Part shown: positions 55,402 to 63,571 of the stretch, one piece after another
Layout of the letters: the number at the start of each line of letters is the position of its first letter
Position numbering within the stretch: the stretch's first letter is position 1
DNA from: Vulcanimicrobiota bacterium
GTDB taxonomy: Bacteria > Vulcanimicrobiota > Vulcanimicrobiia > Eremiobacterales > Eremiobacteraceae
Assembly: GCA_013290125.1 (NCBI GenBank)
Contig: JABCYQ010000009.1
Location: 1-64,000 of the forward strand
DNA: 64,000 bases
Direction of reading: 5' to 3'
The notes under the pieces: model-generated
The model's input: the letters and a program-made list of their open reading frames with translations, nothing else
The model's database searches: none
What the model was told of the DNA's origin: nothing
Translations under genes and position numbers: made by a program

Positions 55402-55490
55402 ATCCCGATATTCCGTCGCGTCCCCGGCGAAGACGTCGCCGGATGAGGCCTTGGGAAAAAACGTGGGCCGACATAAAGTCGGCCCCTTCA
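55402..55490. repeat. Palindromic repeat copy g, long (~90 bp) form
   Basis: CATCCCG, then CGCGTCCCCGGCG-AAGAC-GTCGCCGG (a hairpin) and GTGGGCCGAC-ATAAA-GTCGGCCCCTTC. Aligns with copy d (28447-28537) over its whole length. Convergent gap between the second M16 gene and a minus-strand exported protein. Confidence 0.85.
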
Positions 55491-55510
55491 AAATGGCAAG
55501 GCATGTATTC

Positions 55511-55888
55511 TTAAAGGACGCTGATCGCCACCGCGATGAGCGCATCCCCGCGGTCGAAACCCTCAACTCGGATCCGCACGCCTGGCCGGATGTCGGCGAT
55601 ACTTCCGGGCTCTCCGCCGACGTCGATCGAGGTGGTCGGCGTGACCGTGATCGTGACGTCTCGTCCCTTCGTCGCCAGCACGACGGCGTTGGCGGCGTAT
55701 TCGACCTTCGACACGCGGCCCACGAACGTGAAGCTTCCCTGATCCTTTGAAGCGGCCGACGCCGATGGCGTGGCGGCCGGCCGGGGATGGCCCTGCAGCG
55801 GAGAAGCAATGGCGACGCCCGCGAATGCCGCGCACAGCAGGCTCGCCAGGATCAACGCATGTGACTTCGTTCGGAGGTTCATCATCAT
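55511..55888 (-). CDS. Exported DUF5666/OB-like small protein, 125 residues
   Basis: Signal peptide (SLLCAAFAGVAIASP, cut about 29), then an alanine/serine-rich linker and a beta-rich domain (FTFVGRVSKVEYAANAVVL, DVTITVTPTTSIDVGG, PGVRIRVEGF) like the DUF5666 OB-fold family. Role unknown. Starts with three tandem ATGs; the first is used here. Divergent from the next gene. Confidence 0.7.
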   Translation of the reverse strand: MMMNLRTKSHALILASLLCAAFAGVAIASPLQGHPRPAATPSASAASKDQGSFTFVGRVSKVEYAANAVVLATKGRDVTITVTPTTSIDVGGEPGSIADIRPGVRIRVEGFDRGDALIAVAISVL

Positions 55889-56036
55889 CGATAACGTTTG
55901 GCGGCAAGCAAGCGTTCCGCGCTGACTATGACCAATCCAGAGGCTGCTGACCTTGCATGCTGATTGTCGGCCATAGATCTCGCTCGAACTTTCTCCACAA
56001 GGATGTGCGGCGTCTCACACGACAAGTAGCACGGGC

Positions 56037-56777
56037 ATGCCCAAAGCGGTACGTTTGCTATCCCGATTCTTGGCCATGATGCTCATCGTCGCCTTGGTCC
56101 GACCGTCTGCGCTCGCCGCCACGACCGTCGTAGCCGAGCTCGGATCGGCACCGCTGCTAGGCCAGACCACGACGCTCGCGCAACTCCAGGTGAACGTCGC
56201 GCGTAATGAAAGCCGGCTCGCTTCCGCTGCGGCGCTCGCCGGAATGACCCCCGAGGAGTTTCTGACCTTCCGCGACGCGGTCGAGACCGTCAAACCTGCT
56301 TGGGGACTCGTGCCGCGCCATCTCTCGGCGATGACGTGGTTCGACGGCTCGCGCGTGCGCGTCATCCACGACGTGCTGATCCCAGCCGCCACGTACGGCT
56401 TCGAATACGACGAGTCGACCGCGAATGCGCGGCTGCGCATTTTCGTTCCCGTCGCGTGCGGTAATCTCTCGATCTTGCGCGAGCGGATCGTTCGCGCGGC
56501 AGTCATTCCGCCGAAGCGCGAAGTCTCGTCTCGACCGGTCGCGATGATCCCGCCCGACCTCACGACGCCGCCGCCTGCGCCCGCCTCGGTCAATACGCCC
56601 GCGACGTCCGCAGCGCCGTCGCCGATCCCGTCGCCGACCACGATCTATCTCGGGTCGCGTCCGAAACACGGCATCTGGCCATTCTTTGCGGTGCTGTTCG
56701 GGTTCTTGGACTTCGGCGGCGGGAGCGGCAGCGGAGGGCCGATCCACAGTCCCTCATGCGCCTGCCGGCCGCACTAG
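56037..56777 (+). CDS. Unknown exported or anchored protein, 246 residues
   Basis: Signal or N-terminal anchor (MMLIVALVRPSALAATT, about 14-29), a globular part, a proline-rich linker (TTPPPAPAS, about 178-208) and a hydrophobic segment near the C-terminus (GIWPFFAVLFGFLDFGGG, about 214-231), ending in Cys-rich CACRPH. No family recognised. The stop is 4 nt from the convergent mqnD stop. Confidence 0.6.
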   Translation: MPKAVRLLSRFLAMMLIVALVRPSALAATTVVAELGSAPLLGQTTTLAQLQVNVARNESRLASAAALAGMTPEEFLTFRDAVETVKPAWGLVPRHLSAMTWFDGSRVRVIHDVLIPAATYGFEYDESTANARLRIFVPVACGNLSILRERIVRAAVIPPKREVSSRPVAMIPPDLTTPPPAPASVNTPATSAAPSPIPSPTTIYLGSRPKHGIWPFFAVLFGFLDFGGGSGSGGPIHSPSCACRPH

Positions 56778-56781
56778 CGAT

Positions 56782-57618
56782 CTAACCGACGAAGTCGATC
56801 TCGCCGACGTCCGGCACCATGCCGGCATCGACTCCGCATCGCAAGAAAAGCCGGATGCTGCTCCGTCCTTCTTCTCCCATGTCGACGGTTCTGCTGTTGA
56901 CGTACATGCCGACGAACTTGTCTGCGGTGGACGTCGCGAGGCCGCGCGCGTATTGCATGGCCCATTGCAAAGCGTCGGCGCGATTGGCCAATCCGAACTC
57001 GATGCTCGCGCGCAACTGGCGCGACGCGTCGCGCTTCACTTCCTCGGGCAAGTCGCGCCTGATCGTGTTCACACCTAAGGGCAGGGGCAGACCAGTGGTT
57101 TCATACCACCACGTGCCGAGATTGACGATGGAACTCAGTCCAAGGCTGGCGTGCGTGAGCTGGCCTTCGTGGATGAGCAGGCCATAGTCCGCTCGCCCCT
57201 GCGCGACGGCTTCCATGATCGTGTCGAACGGCATGACGACCGGCGTGAAATCACCGACGCACAAGCGCAGCGCGAGATACGCACTTGTCATAAGACCGGG
57301 AACGGCGATCGTGGCACCGTGGAGCTTCGCCGCATCGACCGCGTCGCGCGCGACGACGATCGGTCCGTACTCGCGCTCGCCCATGGATGCCCCATGCGTC
57401 AAGATCGCATACTTGTCGGCGACGTACGCGTACGCGTGAACGCTGATGGCCGTCGTGTCGAGCTTGCCTTCCTTCGCCCAGTCGTTGAGCGTCTGGATAT
57501 CGCGCAAGATGTGTTCGTATTGCAGACCGTTCGTCGGCACGCGGCCGCTCGCCAATCCATAGAACATAAAGGCATCGTCTGAATCGGGTGAATGCCCGAG
57601 TGTAAGCGTTCGCGACAT
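56782..57618 (-). CDS. mqnD: 1,4-dihydroxy-6-naphthoate synthase (MqnD)
   Basis: Periplasmic-binding-protein-like enzyme of the futalosine (menaquinone) pathway that converts cyclic dehypoxanthinyl futalosine to dihydroxynaphthoate. N-terminal LGHSPDSDDAFMFYGL, then ISVHAYAYVADKYAIL, PGLMTSAYLALRL and HEGQLTHASLGL are the MqnD hallmarks; MqnA is similar but has other N-terminal wording. 278 residues from the ATG at 57618. The other futalosine genes are not in the window. Indicates menaquinone made without MenF-MenE. Confidence 0.88.
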   Translation of the reverse strand: MSRTLTLGHSPDSDDAFMFYGLASGRVPTNGLQYEHILRDIQTLNDWAKEGKLDTTAISVHAYAYVADKYAILTHGASMGEREYGPIVVARDAVDAAKLHGATIAVPGLMTSAYLALRLCVGDFTPVVMPFDTIMEAVAQGRADYGLLIHEGQLTHASLGLSSIVNLGTWWYETTGLPLPLGVNTIRRDLPEEVKRDASRQLRASIEFGLANRADALQWAMQYARGLATSTADKFVGMYVNSRTVDMGEEGRSSIRLFLRCGVDAGMVPDVGEIDFVG

Positions 57619-57675
57619 GACGTTTCGTTTCGCGCAGGAAGGCGTTTTCTCCGCCCCCGAATACATGAAGCAATC

Positions 57676-58035
57676 ATGGAAGCAAACTCCCAGCCTGTCG
57701 AAAGCGCAGTCGAAAGCGCGCCGGCTCCGGCGATCACCGAAGAAGCGATCCGCGAAGAATTGAAAAATGTCGTCGACCCGGAGATCGGGCTCGATGTGGT
57801 CAGCCTCGGCCTGATCTACGACATCAAGATCGACGGAGCGAAGGTCGACGTCGTCATGACCCTCACGTCGCCCGGCTGCCCGGTGGCCGGTTCTTTCATG
57901 GCGAGCGTTCAATCCGCAGTCGCGCAGGTGCCCGGCGTCGCCGATTGTCATGTGGACCTCACGTTCTCTCCCCCATGGGATCCGCGCACCATGGCGAGCG
58001 ACGAGGCCAAGATGATGATGGGCTTCTACTATTAA
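57676..58035 (+). CDS. MIP18/SufT-like Fe-S cluster assembly protein
   Basis: 119 residues, DUF59/MIP18 domain: DPEIGLDVVSLGLIYDIKI, MTLTSPGCPVAGSF with the conserved Cys, and FSPPWDPRTMASDEAK. In bacteria such proteins (SufT, PaaD) help insert or repair Fe-S clusters. It begins with a short VESAVESAPAP repeat. The stop codon overlaps the apparent ATT start of the next gene (ATTAA). No suf genes nearby. Confidence 0.85.
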   Translation: MEANSQPVESAVESAPAPAITEEAIREELKNVVDPEIGLDVVSLGLIYDIKIDGAKVDVVMTLTSPGCPVAGSFMASVQSAVAQVPGVADCHVDLTFSPPWDPRTMASDEAKMMMGFYY

Positions 58036-58768
58036 CAACGCCGTCTCTATCCGGCGCCTTAGCAAACGATTCGGAACGATCTCGGCAGTAGACGACCTCT
58101 CGTTCGATGTCGCGCAGGGCGAGTTTTTTGGCTTTCTCGGGCCCAATGGCGCGGGCAAGACCACCACGATCAACGCGATCGTCGGATTGGCGACGTTCCA
58201 CGAAGGGACGATCGAAGTCTTCGGTCACGACGTCGTGCGCGATTTCCGCGCGACGCGGGCTCTCATCGGCCTCTCGCCGCAGGAATACAACTTCGACCGC
58301 TTCCTCACCGTCGAAGAGATATTGGTCTTCCAGGCCGGATATTTCGGCGTACCCGCGCGCGAGGCGAAGCGGCGCACTGCCGCGCTGCTCGAGCGTTTTG
58401 GCCTGACCGACAAACGGCGCGCCACGCCGCTGCAGCTCTCGGGCGGCATGAAGCGCCGGCTCACGCTCGCGCGTGCCCTGGTCCACCAGCCGCGCATGCT
58501 CATCTTGGACGAACCTACAGCGGGCATGGATGTGGAGCTGCGGCTTGAGCTCTGGGATTTCTTGCGCGAGTTGAACGCCGACGGCATGACGATCCTCATG
58601 ACATCGCACTACCTCGAAGAGGTCGAACTGCTCTGCCAGCGCATCGGTATCATCAACGAAGGCCGCTTAGTCGCCCTTGAAGACAAGAGCTCGCTGATGG
58701 AGCGGCACGGCTCGGCGTCGCTGCAGGACATCTTCCTCGACCTGGTCGGGAGGCACGCGCGTGGTTAA
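58031..58768 (+). CDS. ABC exporter ATP-binding protein with probable ATT start
   Basis: 245 residues, complete nucleotide-binding domain: GPNGAGKTTT (Walker A), Q-loop SPQEYNFDRFLTV, signature LSGGMKRRLTLA, Walker B LILDEPTAGMD and H-loop HYLEEVE. In the frame that contains Walker A, the last in-frame stop is at 58016-58018 and no ATG, GTG or TTG lies before Walker A; the first TTG (58187) is after it. The sequence from ATT (58031), NNAVSIRRLSKRFG, is the expected N-terminus. ATT initiation or a start by coupling to the sufT stop is therefore likely. Sequence error is the alternative. Confidence 0.85.
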   Translation: MNNAVSIRRLSKRFGTISAVDDLSFDVAQGEFFGFLGPNGAGKTTTINAIVGLATFHEGTIEVFGHDVVRDFRATRALIGLSPQEYNFDRFLTVEEILVFQAGYFGVPAREAKRRTAALLERFGLTDKRRATPLQLSGGMKRRLTLARALVHQPRMLILDEPTAGMDVELRLELWDFLRELNADGMTILMTSHYLEEVELLCQRIGIINEGRLVALEDKSSLMERHGSASLQDIFLDLVGRHARG

Positions 58769-59525
58769 CTACGTCGGATTGTTCACGCTCGTGCGGCGCG
58801 AGATGAAGCGAACGCTGATGGTCATCAATCAGGTGATCTGGCCGCCCGTCATCATGACGCTGCTCTTCCTCTTCATCTTCGGCTTGTCGCTCGGCTCGCG
58901 GATCAAGACGCTTGGCGGCGTCTCGTACGTCGAGTTCCTGATGCCCGGCCTCGTGATGCTCAACGTCATCTCGTCGAGCTACGACGAAGCGTCGTCATCG
59001 ATCTTCCAGCACCGCTTCATGAATTCGATCCAGGAGCTGCTCGTCGCGCCGCTGTCGTATCTCGAACTGCTCGTCGGCTTTCTCACCGGCAGCGTCCTGC
59101 GCGGCATGGTCATCGGCACTATGGTCATGTTCATCGGCCTGCTTGTGGTGCACGTCGGGCCGGGAAATATCGGAGTCTATCTTTTCTTCATGGCGATGAC
59201 GTCGCTTTTGTTCTCGGCGATCGGTATGGTCGGCGGCTTGCTCGCGAAGACCTGGGACAATCTCGCGATCGTCAACACGTTCATCATCACGCCGCTCACA
59301 TACGTCGGCGGCGTGTTCACAAGCCTAGCGCTGTTGCCGGCATTCGTCCAGCGCTTCGCGCTCATCAATCCCATGCAGTACATGGTCGACGGCTTTCGGT
59401 ATTCGTACACGGGATCGGTCGATATCAGCTTGGCGGCCGATGCGGCTGTGGTGAGCGTTCTTGCGGCTATCGTGCTCGTGGTGGCGTTCGAGATGATGCG
59501 CCGGGGCGTCAACCTGCGCGTCTAG
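58761..59525 (+). CDS. ABC-2 type exporter permease
   Basis: 254 residues with about six spans (WPPVIMTLLFLFIFGLSLG first), the ABC-2 signature HRFMNSIQELLVAPLSYLELL and TLNxx-like PLTYVGGVFTSLALLP. GTG start, overlapping the ATPase stop by 8 nt. Forms an exporter with the upstream ATPase. Substrate unknown; drug and polysaccharide exporters (NodJ/DrrB) share this shape. The stop is 2 nt from the convergent thioesterase stop. Confidence 0.9.
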   Translation: MVNYVGLFTLVRREMKRTLMVINQVIWPPVIMTLLFLFIFGLSLGSRIKTLGGVSYVEFLMPGLVMLNVISSSYDEASSSIFQHRFMNSIQELLVAPLSYLELLVGFLTGSVLRGMVIGTMVMFIGLLVVHVGPGNIGVYLFFMAMTSLLFSAIGMVGGLLAKTWDNLAIVNTFIITPLTYVGGVFTSLALLPAFVQRFALINPMQYMVDGFRYSYTGSVDISLAADAAVVSVLAAIVLVVAFEMMRRGVNLRV

Positions 59526-59527
59526 CG

Positions 59528-59992
59528 CTAGTTCACCACTCTGCTCTTCGAGGTCAGCACGGTCAGCGGACGGCCTTCGTATTTCTCGATTTGCATCCGC
59601 CGCTCGTCAGATAACGGTATCGACCTGCCGGTCGTCACATCGAACATGACCTGGGCGGTGTTGACCTCGGCGATGAGCAGACCGGTGTCGGCATTCTTGA
59701 TCTCGTGCTCGACGAGAAAACTCGAGCGGCGAAGTTCGGTGACTCGGCAACCCACGGTGAGCTTGTCGCCGAGATGGGCCGGCGCCTGATAGCGCGCGGT
59801 GAGTTCTGCCAACACGAAGTCGAACTCCTCGACTTTCGTGATGCCCGTTATCACCATCCAGTACTCGTTGCGGACGGTCTCGCAATACGTGAGATATTGC
59901 GCGTGGTTGACGTGGCGCATGCCGTCGATGTCGCGGAACGCTACCGTGATCGGGCGGATGAATTTGAAACGCGATTCAGGCACGTCGGTCAA
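59528..59992 (-). CDS. Acyl-CoA thioesterase (hotdog fold, YbgC/FadM type)
   Basis: 154 residues. Hotdog fold with the active-site segment FRDIDGMRHVNHAQYLTYCE (Asp and His of the YbgC family) and EIKNADTGLLIAEV. Hydrolyses acyl-CoA thioesters in the cytoplasm; substrate length unknown. Confidence 0.88.
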   Translation of the reverse strand: MTDVPESRFKFIRPITVAFRDIDGMRHVNHAQYLTYCETVRNEYWMVITGITKVEEFDFVLAELTARYQAPAHLGDKLTVGCRVTELRRSSFLVEHEIKNADTGLLIAEVNTAQVMFDVTTGRSIPLSDERRMQIEKYEGRPLTVLTSKSRVVN

Positions 59993-60019
59993 AGACTCCT
60001 TATCGTGGCGAGCGATGGG

Positions 60020-60895
60020 TCAGCGCTCCTTGTTGCGTTCGGCCAGCGCCTTGACGACTTTGAGCGCGATCGCGCCGCCGGGCACGACGAGGTTGATGGT
60101 CTCGGCGCCGAGGTCGAAGAGCGTCTCGGGTTGGAAGATCGCGCCGAGTGACGGCGCCGATTTGTCGGTGTCGGCCCGCATCTCACCGGTGATCGCATCG
60201 AGCGAAAAATGGGCCGTCTTGTTTTTGGATGGCCACGAGAACGTGAACGCAAACAATGGGCGGAAATACAGATCGATGCGGTCGACGGTGACGGTCTCTT
60301 CAGTCACTTCGTCGGCTTCCGGCGGTTTCACATCGTCGCCTAAGAGCGTGCGCACGACCGTGGATGCGCGCACCGTCGGCGTGATGACCTGAGCGTTCTC
60401 CGGCGCGAACGTGCCGTCGGGGATGACCGAGTTCGGGGCTGCGACGTACGGTCTGGCGTCGATGGGCTTGCCGCTGACGCCGTCGAGCCAGAGATCTTTG
60501 CTCTCTTCGCGGATGTAGTGCTCGACGACCGGAACCGCTATCTGCGGCTGCTGGCCCGGCGTGACCGTGTGCTCGGTGCCGCCGACGCTGACGGTCTTCA
60601 CATACAGCGCCTTGACGGGGACGTTGTACGTCTCGCGCCGATCGTAGACGAATCTCAGCCGCGATGTGGCGTGCCACATCGGCTCATATCGCAGGCCATT
60701 CTCTTCGATGTCGATGTCGGTGTCTTTGGGTCGCTGAAGCAGTCGCATCATCGCGCCGAATGCCGACGGTTTGAATGCTGCCGCCCGCCCGCGCGCTTCA
60801 GCCGCAGACATGCTCGTTGTGAGGCAATATGCGCCTTTTTCGGCGATCACCACATCCATGAGCGGCTGCCTTCGTGCTACGGGGTCGAAATCCAT
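60020..60895 (-). CDS. Unknown cytoplasmic-looking protein, 291 residues
   Basis: Not recognised. No signal peptide or obvious membrane span. Segments such as ETYNVPVKALYVKTVSVGG, HYIREESKDLWLDGVSG and LYFRPLFAFTFSWPSKNKT suggest a beta-rich domain, with ETINLVVPGGAIALKVVKAL near the C-terminus as a possible amphipathic helix. 27 nt upstream of the thioesterase gene on the same strand, so possibly one transcript. Confidence 0.65.
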   Translation of the reverse strand: MDFDPVARRQPLMDVVIAEKGAYCLTTSMSAAEARGRAAAFKPSAFGAMMRLLQRPKDTDIDIEENGLRYEPMWHATSRLRFVYDRRETYNVPVKALYVKTVSVGGTEHTVTPGQQPQIAVPVVEHYIREESKDLWLDGVSGKPIDARPYVAAPNSVIPDGTFAPENAQVITPTVRASTVVRTLLGDDVKPPEADEVTEETVTVDRIDLYFRPLFAFTFSWPSKNKTAHFSLDAITGEMRADTDKSAPSLGAIFQPETLFDLGAETINLVVPGGAIALKVVKALAERNKER

Positions 60896-60914
60896 ACCGG
60901 GCGGGAACCCGGGT

Positions 60915-61865
60915 TCACTCCTGCATCGCAGACGTGCTGCCGCGATCGAAGAACAGATAGTCGTCGATCGAATCGAAGAAATGGTAGTGCCCGAGCGTAT
61001 AGGTCAACTGGTCGTAGACCGATGATCCCAGGCCGAAGAATGAGCCGCCGTCGCGAAGACTCGACGTCGTGCTCTCCTCGCGAAGCAGCCACTGGCCATG
61101 GAAGTTCATGTACCGTATATCCCAGTTGGCGGTGGTCGCGGAACAGCCGTTGAAGATCCCGGCGACCGTCAAGCGCTCGGGCTGAAACGTCGCCTCGTCC
61201 ACCCACATCCCACGCACCCGATATTCGCCTGGGTCCTCGACCGCCGTGAGCGCCAAATGCCAGCATGGCCCCGCGTCGCACTGTTCTTCACCGACGAGCG
61301 TGGCCGTATAGTATCGCGCCGTGACCGTCACTCGGCCGAGCACCGCGGCGTTCGCGTCGCTCGTGGCTTGCGGATGCGGATGGAAATCCACCGCCGAACG
61401 CGGTACGAATCCGAAGGAGTAGTACGGCGAGATGCGCGGCACACCGTATGGCGTATTGACGCCCTCGTGGGGAGAGAAATCCCACCCGAGAATCGAGAAT
61501 CGCGTGCCGTATACGCTGGGCTGCTCGTTTGACGAATAGAGCGGCGCTTGCTGCGTGATGACGAAGTCGTCCGCCGTTCGCACCCACGCTTGGAAGCCTT
61601 CGGCGTAGAGCGATCCCCGGACTTTCGCGCGCACGTCGACGAGATAGCGCATATACGGCGGATACGTACGGTCGCGCCACGTCTGCACGGCGCGGTCCAA
61701 GATCGTATCGGCCTTGGTCGCGATAGTCGGATCGCCTGCAGACGGCGTCGGCTGTGTGGTCGCTACTGCCGCCGGCGCCGGAGCCGCCGCCGCGATCTGC
61801 GAAAGCGATGGCGCGGATAGCCCGACCACGATCGCTGCGGCAAGCGGCGCCAATGAACCGATCAT
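60915..61865 (-). CDS. Unknown exported protein, 316 residues
   Basis: Starts at the ATG at 61865, giving a signal peptide (LAAAIVVGLSAPSLSQIAAAAP), an Ala/Pro linker and a mature domain of mixed beta content. It has one cysteine pair (EEQCDAGPCWHL). WD and YMNFHGQWLLREES near the C-terminus may mark a beta-barrel-like or lipoprotein-type carrier domain. No family recognised. Divergent from the cupredoxin gene. Confidence 0.65.
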   Translation of the reverse strand: MIGSLAPLAAAIVVGLSAPSLSQIAAAAPAPAAVATTQPTPSAGDPTIATKADTILDRAVQTWRDRTYPPYMRYLVDVRAKVRGSLYAEGFQAWVRTADDFVITQQAPLYSSNEQPSVYGTRFSILGWDFSPHEGVNTPYGVPRISPYYSFGFVPRSAVDFHPHPQATSDANAAVLGRVTVTARYYTATLVGEEQCDAGPCWHLALTAVEDPGEYRVRGMWVDEATFQPERLTVAGIFNGCSATTANWDIRYMNFHGQWLLREESTTSSLRDGGSFFGLGSSVYDQLTYTLGHYHFFDSIDDYLFFDRGSTSAMQE

Positions 61866-62046
61866 GAATGCTGCGCCTGGACCCCCAGATTTTCTACGTC
61901 GAATGCGGAGTAGGCTTTGGACCCCGGCCGAAAACCGCCTCCTCGACGTAGTGTACCCAACCGGACTCACAATCACCCGAGAAATGGCGAGCGTCCGCTC
62001 GTACCGAACCCGGCCGTGGTCACCTATCCTCTCTGGAGCTATCTGT

Positions 62047-62562
62047 ATGTCGAGTTCAACATTCGCAGCCTCGGTTTTGATCGTCTCCGTTCTGTTCGCC
62101 GGATCAAGCGTGACGGCCGCAAATGGCGTGCCTGGTCCCGTCTACATCCACATGAACGGCGGCAATCATTTTCTCGAACCCGTCGTTGCCGTCGTACCGG
62201 GCGAGCAAATCGTCTTCGTCAGCCAAGATACAGGCGGCGCGCACACGATTGTCGGATTCGATCCGACAACGGGGCAGCCGATCGGACCGATCAACGGATT
62301 AGTTCAGGCTTCGAAGAGCGATGCGGTCACGACATATGCCGTCCGCATCAGTCGCGCCGGCGTGTACAACTATTACTGTTCCATTCATGCATCGCTCGCG
62401 AAGATGTTAGGGGGCGCGGTTCAGCCTGCGGTGCGCCCCGGGGTTGACGGCTTCAAAGGTGCAATGGCCGGCGTGGTGATCGTGACGACCGACAGCGCGC
62501 TCCTTCAAGGTAATCCGGCGACCAGCCGCGAGAAGGTAGTCCCCGGCTACTTCGGCGGCTAA
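62047..62562 (+). CDS. Exported blue-copper (cupredoxin) protein
   Basis: 171 residues. Signal peptide to about 25. Cupredoxin with probable copper ligands H66 (GGAHTIVGFD), C111, H114 and M120 (YYCSIHASLAKM). Electron carrier or sensor in the periplasm. A ~15-residue proline/glycine insert follows the metal site. Possible electron donor to an oxidase such as the NirK-like protein 18 kb away; inference only. First of a run of short exported proteins. Confidence 0.82.
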   Translation: MSSSTFAASVLIVSVLFAGSSVTAANGVPGPVYIHMNGGNHFLEPVVAVVPGEQIVFVSQDTGGAHTIVGFDPTTGQPIGPINGLVQASKSDAVTTYAVRISRAGVYNYYCSIHASLAKMLGGAVQPAVRPGVDGFKGAMAGVVIVTTDSALLQGNPATSREKVVPGYFGG

Positions 62563-62591
62563 CACGCCGTTTCAAAGGAAAGGACCCGGCT

Positions 62592-63008
62592 TTGAAAAGC
62601 ATGACAATCCCCATCGCTCTCGTAGTCGCGGCGTCCATCACCGCTAGTCTTGCCAGCGGAAGTCCACGAGCGCAAGCGGACAACGTGTTCACCACGTGCC
62701 CGGCCTTCACTGGACATGCATGGGTCAATCCGTATCCGCCGCACAACGGCGGAACGACCTTCCAGCTTGGGCTGAGCGGCAAGGGCGTCGATTGCGCGTT
62801 CGCCGCGACGTGGGCGAAGAAGTTCACGGCGCAGCATTTCTCCACGGGCGGCAACGGGCTGAGTTTCGCAAATCCCAAGGGGCCCGCGGGCTGGAAATGT
62901 CATGCCGGATTGGATCAGAAAGGCTTCGCCTACCAAGGCAGTTGCACGAAAGACAATAGCATGGTAAAGGGCATCTCCACAACTTTTGATTGGAGTCCGA
63001 ACAGTTGA
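62592..63008 (+). CDS. Unknown exported protein with four cysteines, 138 residues
   Basis: TTG start (62592) chosen because AAAGGAAAGGA ends just upstream; an ATG at 62601 is 17 nt from it. Signal peptide to about 29, then a compact domain with Cys at about 36, 67, 102 and 117 (TTCPAFTG, VDCAFA, WKCHAG, GSCTKD), consistent with two disulfides. No family recognised. Stop overlaps the next start (ATGA). Confidence 0.7.
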   Translation: MKSMTIPIALVVAASITASLASGSPRAQADNVFTTCPAFTGHAWVNPYPPHNGGTTFQLGLSGKGVDCAFAATWAKKFTAQHFSTGGNGLSFANPKGPAGWKCHAGLDQKGFAYQGSCTKDNSMVKGISTTFDWSPNS

Positions 63009-63571
63009 TGCGTGTCATCGCGGTAGTGCTTTGCGGGTTTGCGCTCTGCGTGCTCGGCGCATGTGCTAAAAATTCCACGACGACCACGCAATCGACCGCG
63101 ACGGCGTCGCCTGAGGCGACTGATTCTGGCGGCGCGATCGTGGGTGCGGATTCGATGCCGACGCCGGTTTCATCGCCGACGCCGCCGTGGGGCAAGTTCG
63201 ATTTCAGTCCCGACCTCGTCGTCGCGTTCACGCCGGTGTGCTTCGCGGCACCAGCGGGCGCTGATCCGAAAAGCGGCTACACGCTGAATTTCGGGGATAA
63301 CGACCAAATTAGCTACGGCAAACTGCGCATACCCGACTATGCCGGCGCGGACGGCACGTTCAGCGAATCGGATAAACTGCTTGCGTCGGATCCGGCGCTC
63401 GCGATCGTCTTCAAGACGAATTCGTTCGTGGCGACCAAAGACAGCACGATCGCCACGAGCCTGACTGAACACGGGCTCCACGGGGTCGCGCAGTTGGGAG
63501 ATTTCAGTTTGAACGGCAGTACGGCGAACGTCGGTTCAATCACGTGGGAATGCGCGGCACTAACACAATAG
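63008..63571 (+). CDS. Unknown lipoprotein, 187 residues
   Basis: Lipoprotein signal with lipobox LGAC (Cys about 19), a Thr/Ser/Pro-rich linker (TTTTQSTATASPEATDS and PTPVSSPTPP) and a small folded domain ending WECAALTQ. Overlaps the previous gene by 1 nt (ATGA) and the next by 22 nt. No family recognised. Confidence 0.7.
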   Translation: MRVIAVVLCGFALCVLGACAKNSTTTTQSTATASPEATDSGGAIVGADSMPTPVSSPTPPWGKFDFSPDLVVAFTPVCFAAPAGADPKSGYTLNFGDNDQISYGKLRIPDYAGADGTFSESDKLLASDPALAIVFKTNSFVATKDSTIATSLTEHGLHGVAQLGDFSLNGSTANVGSITWECAALTQ

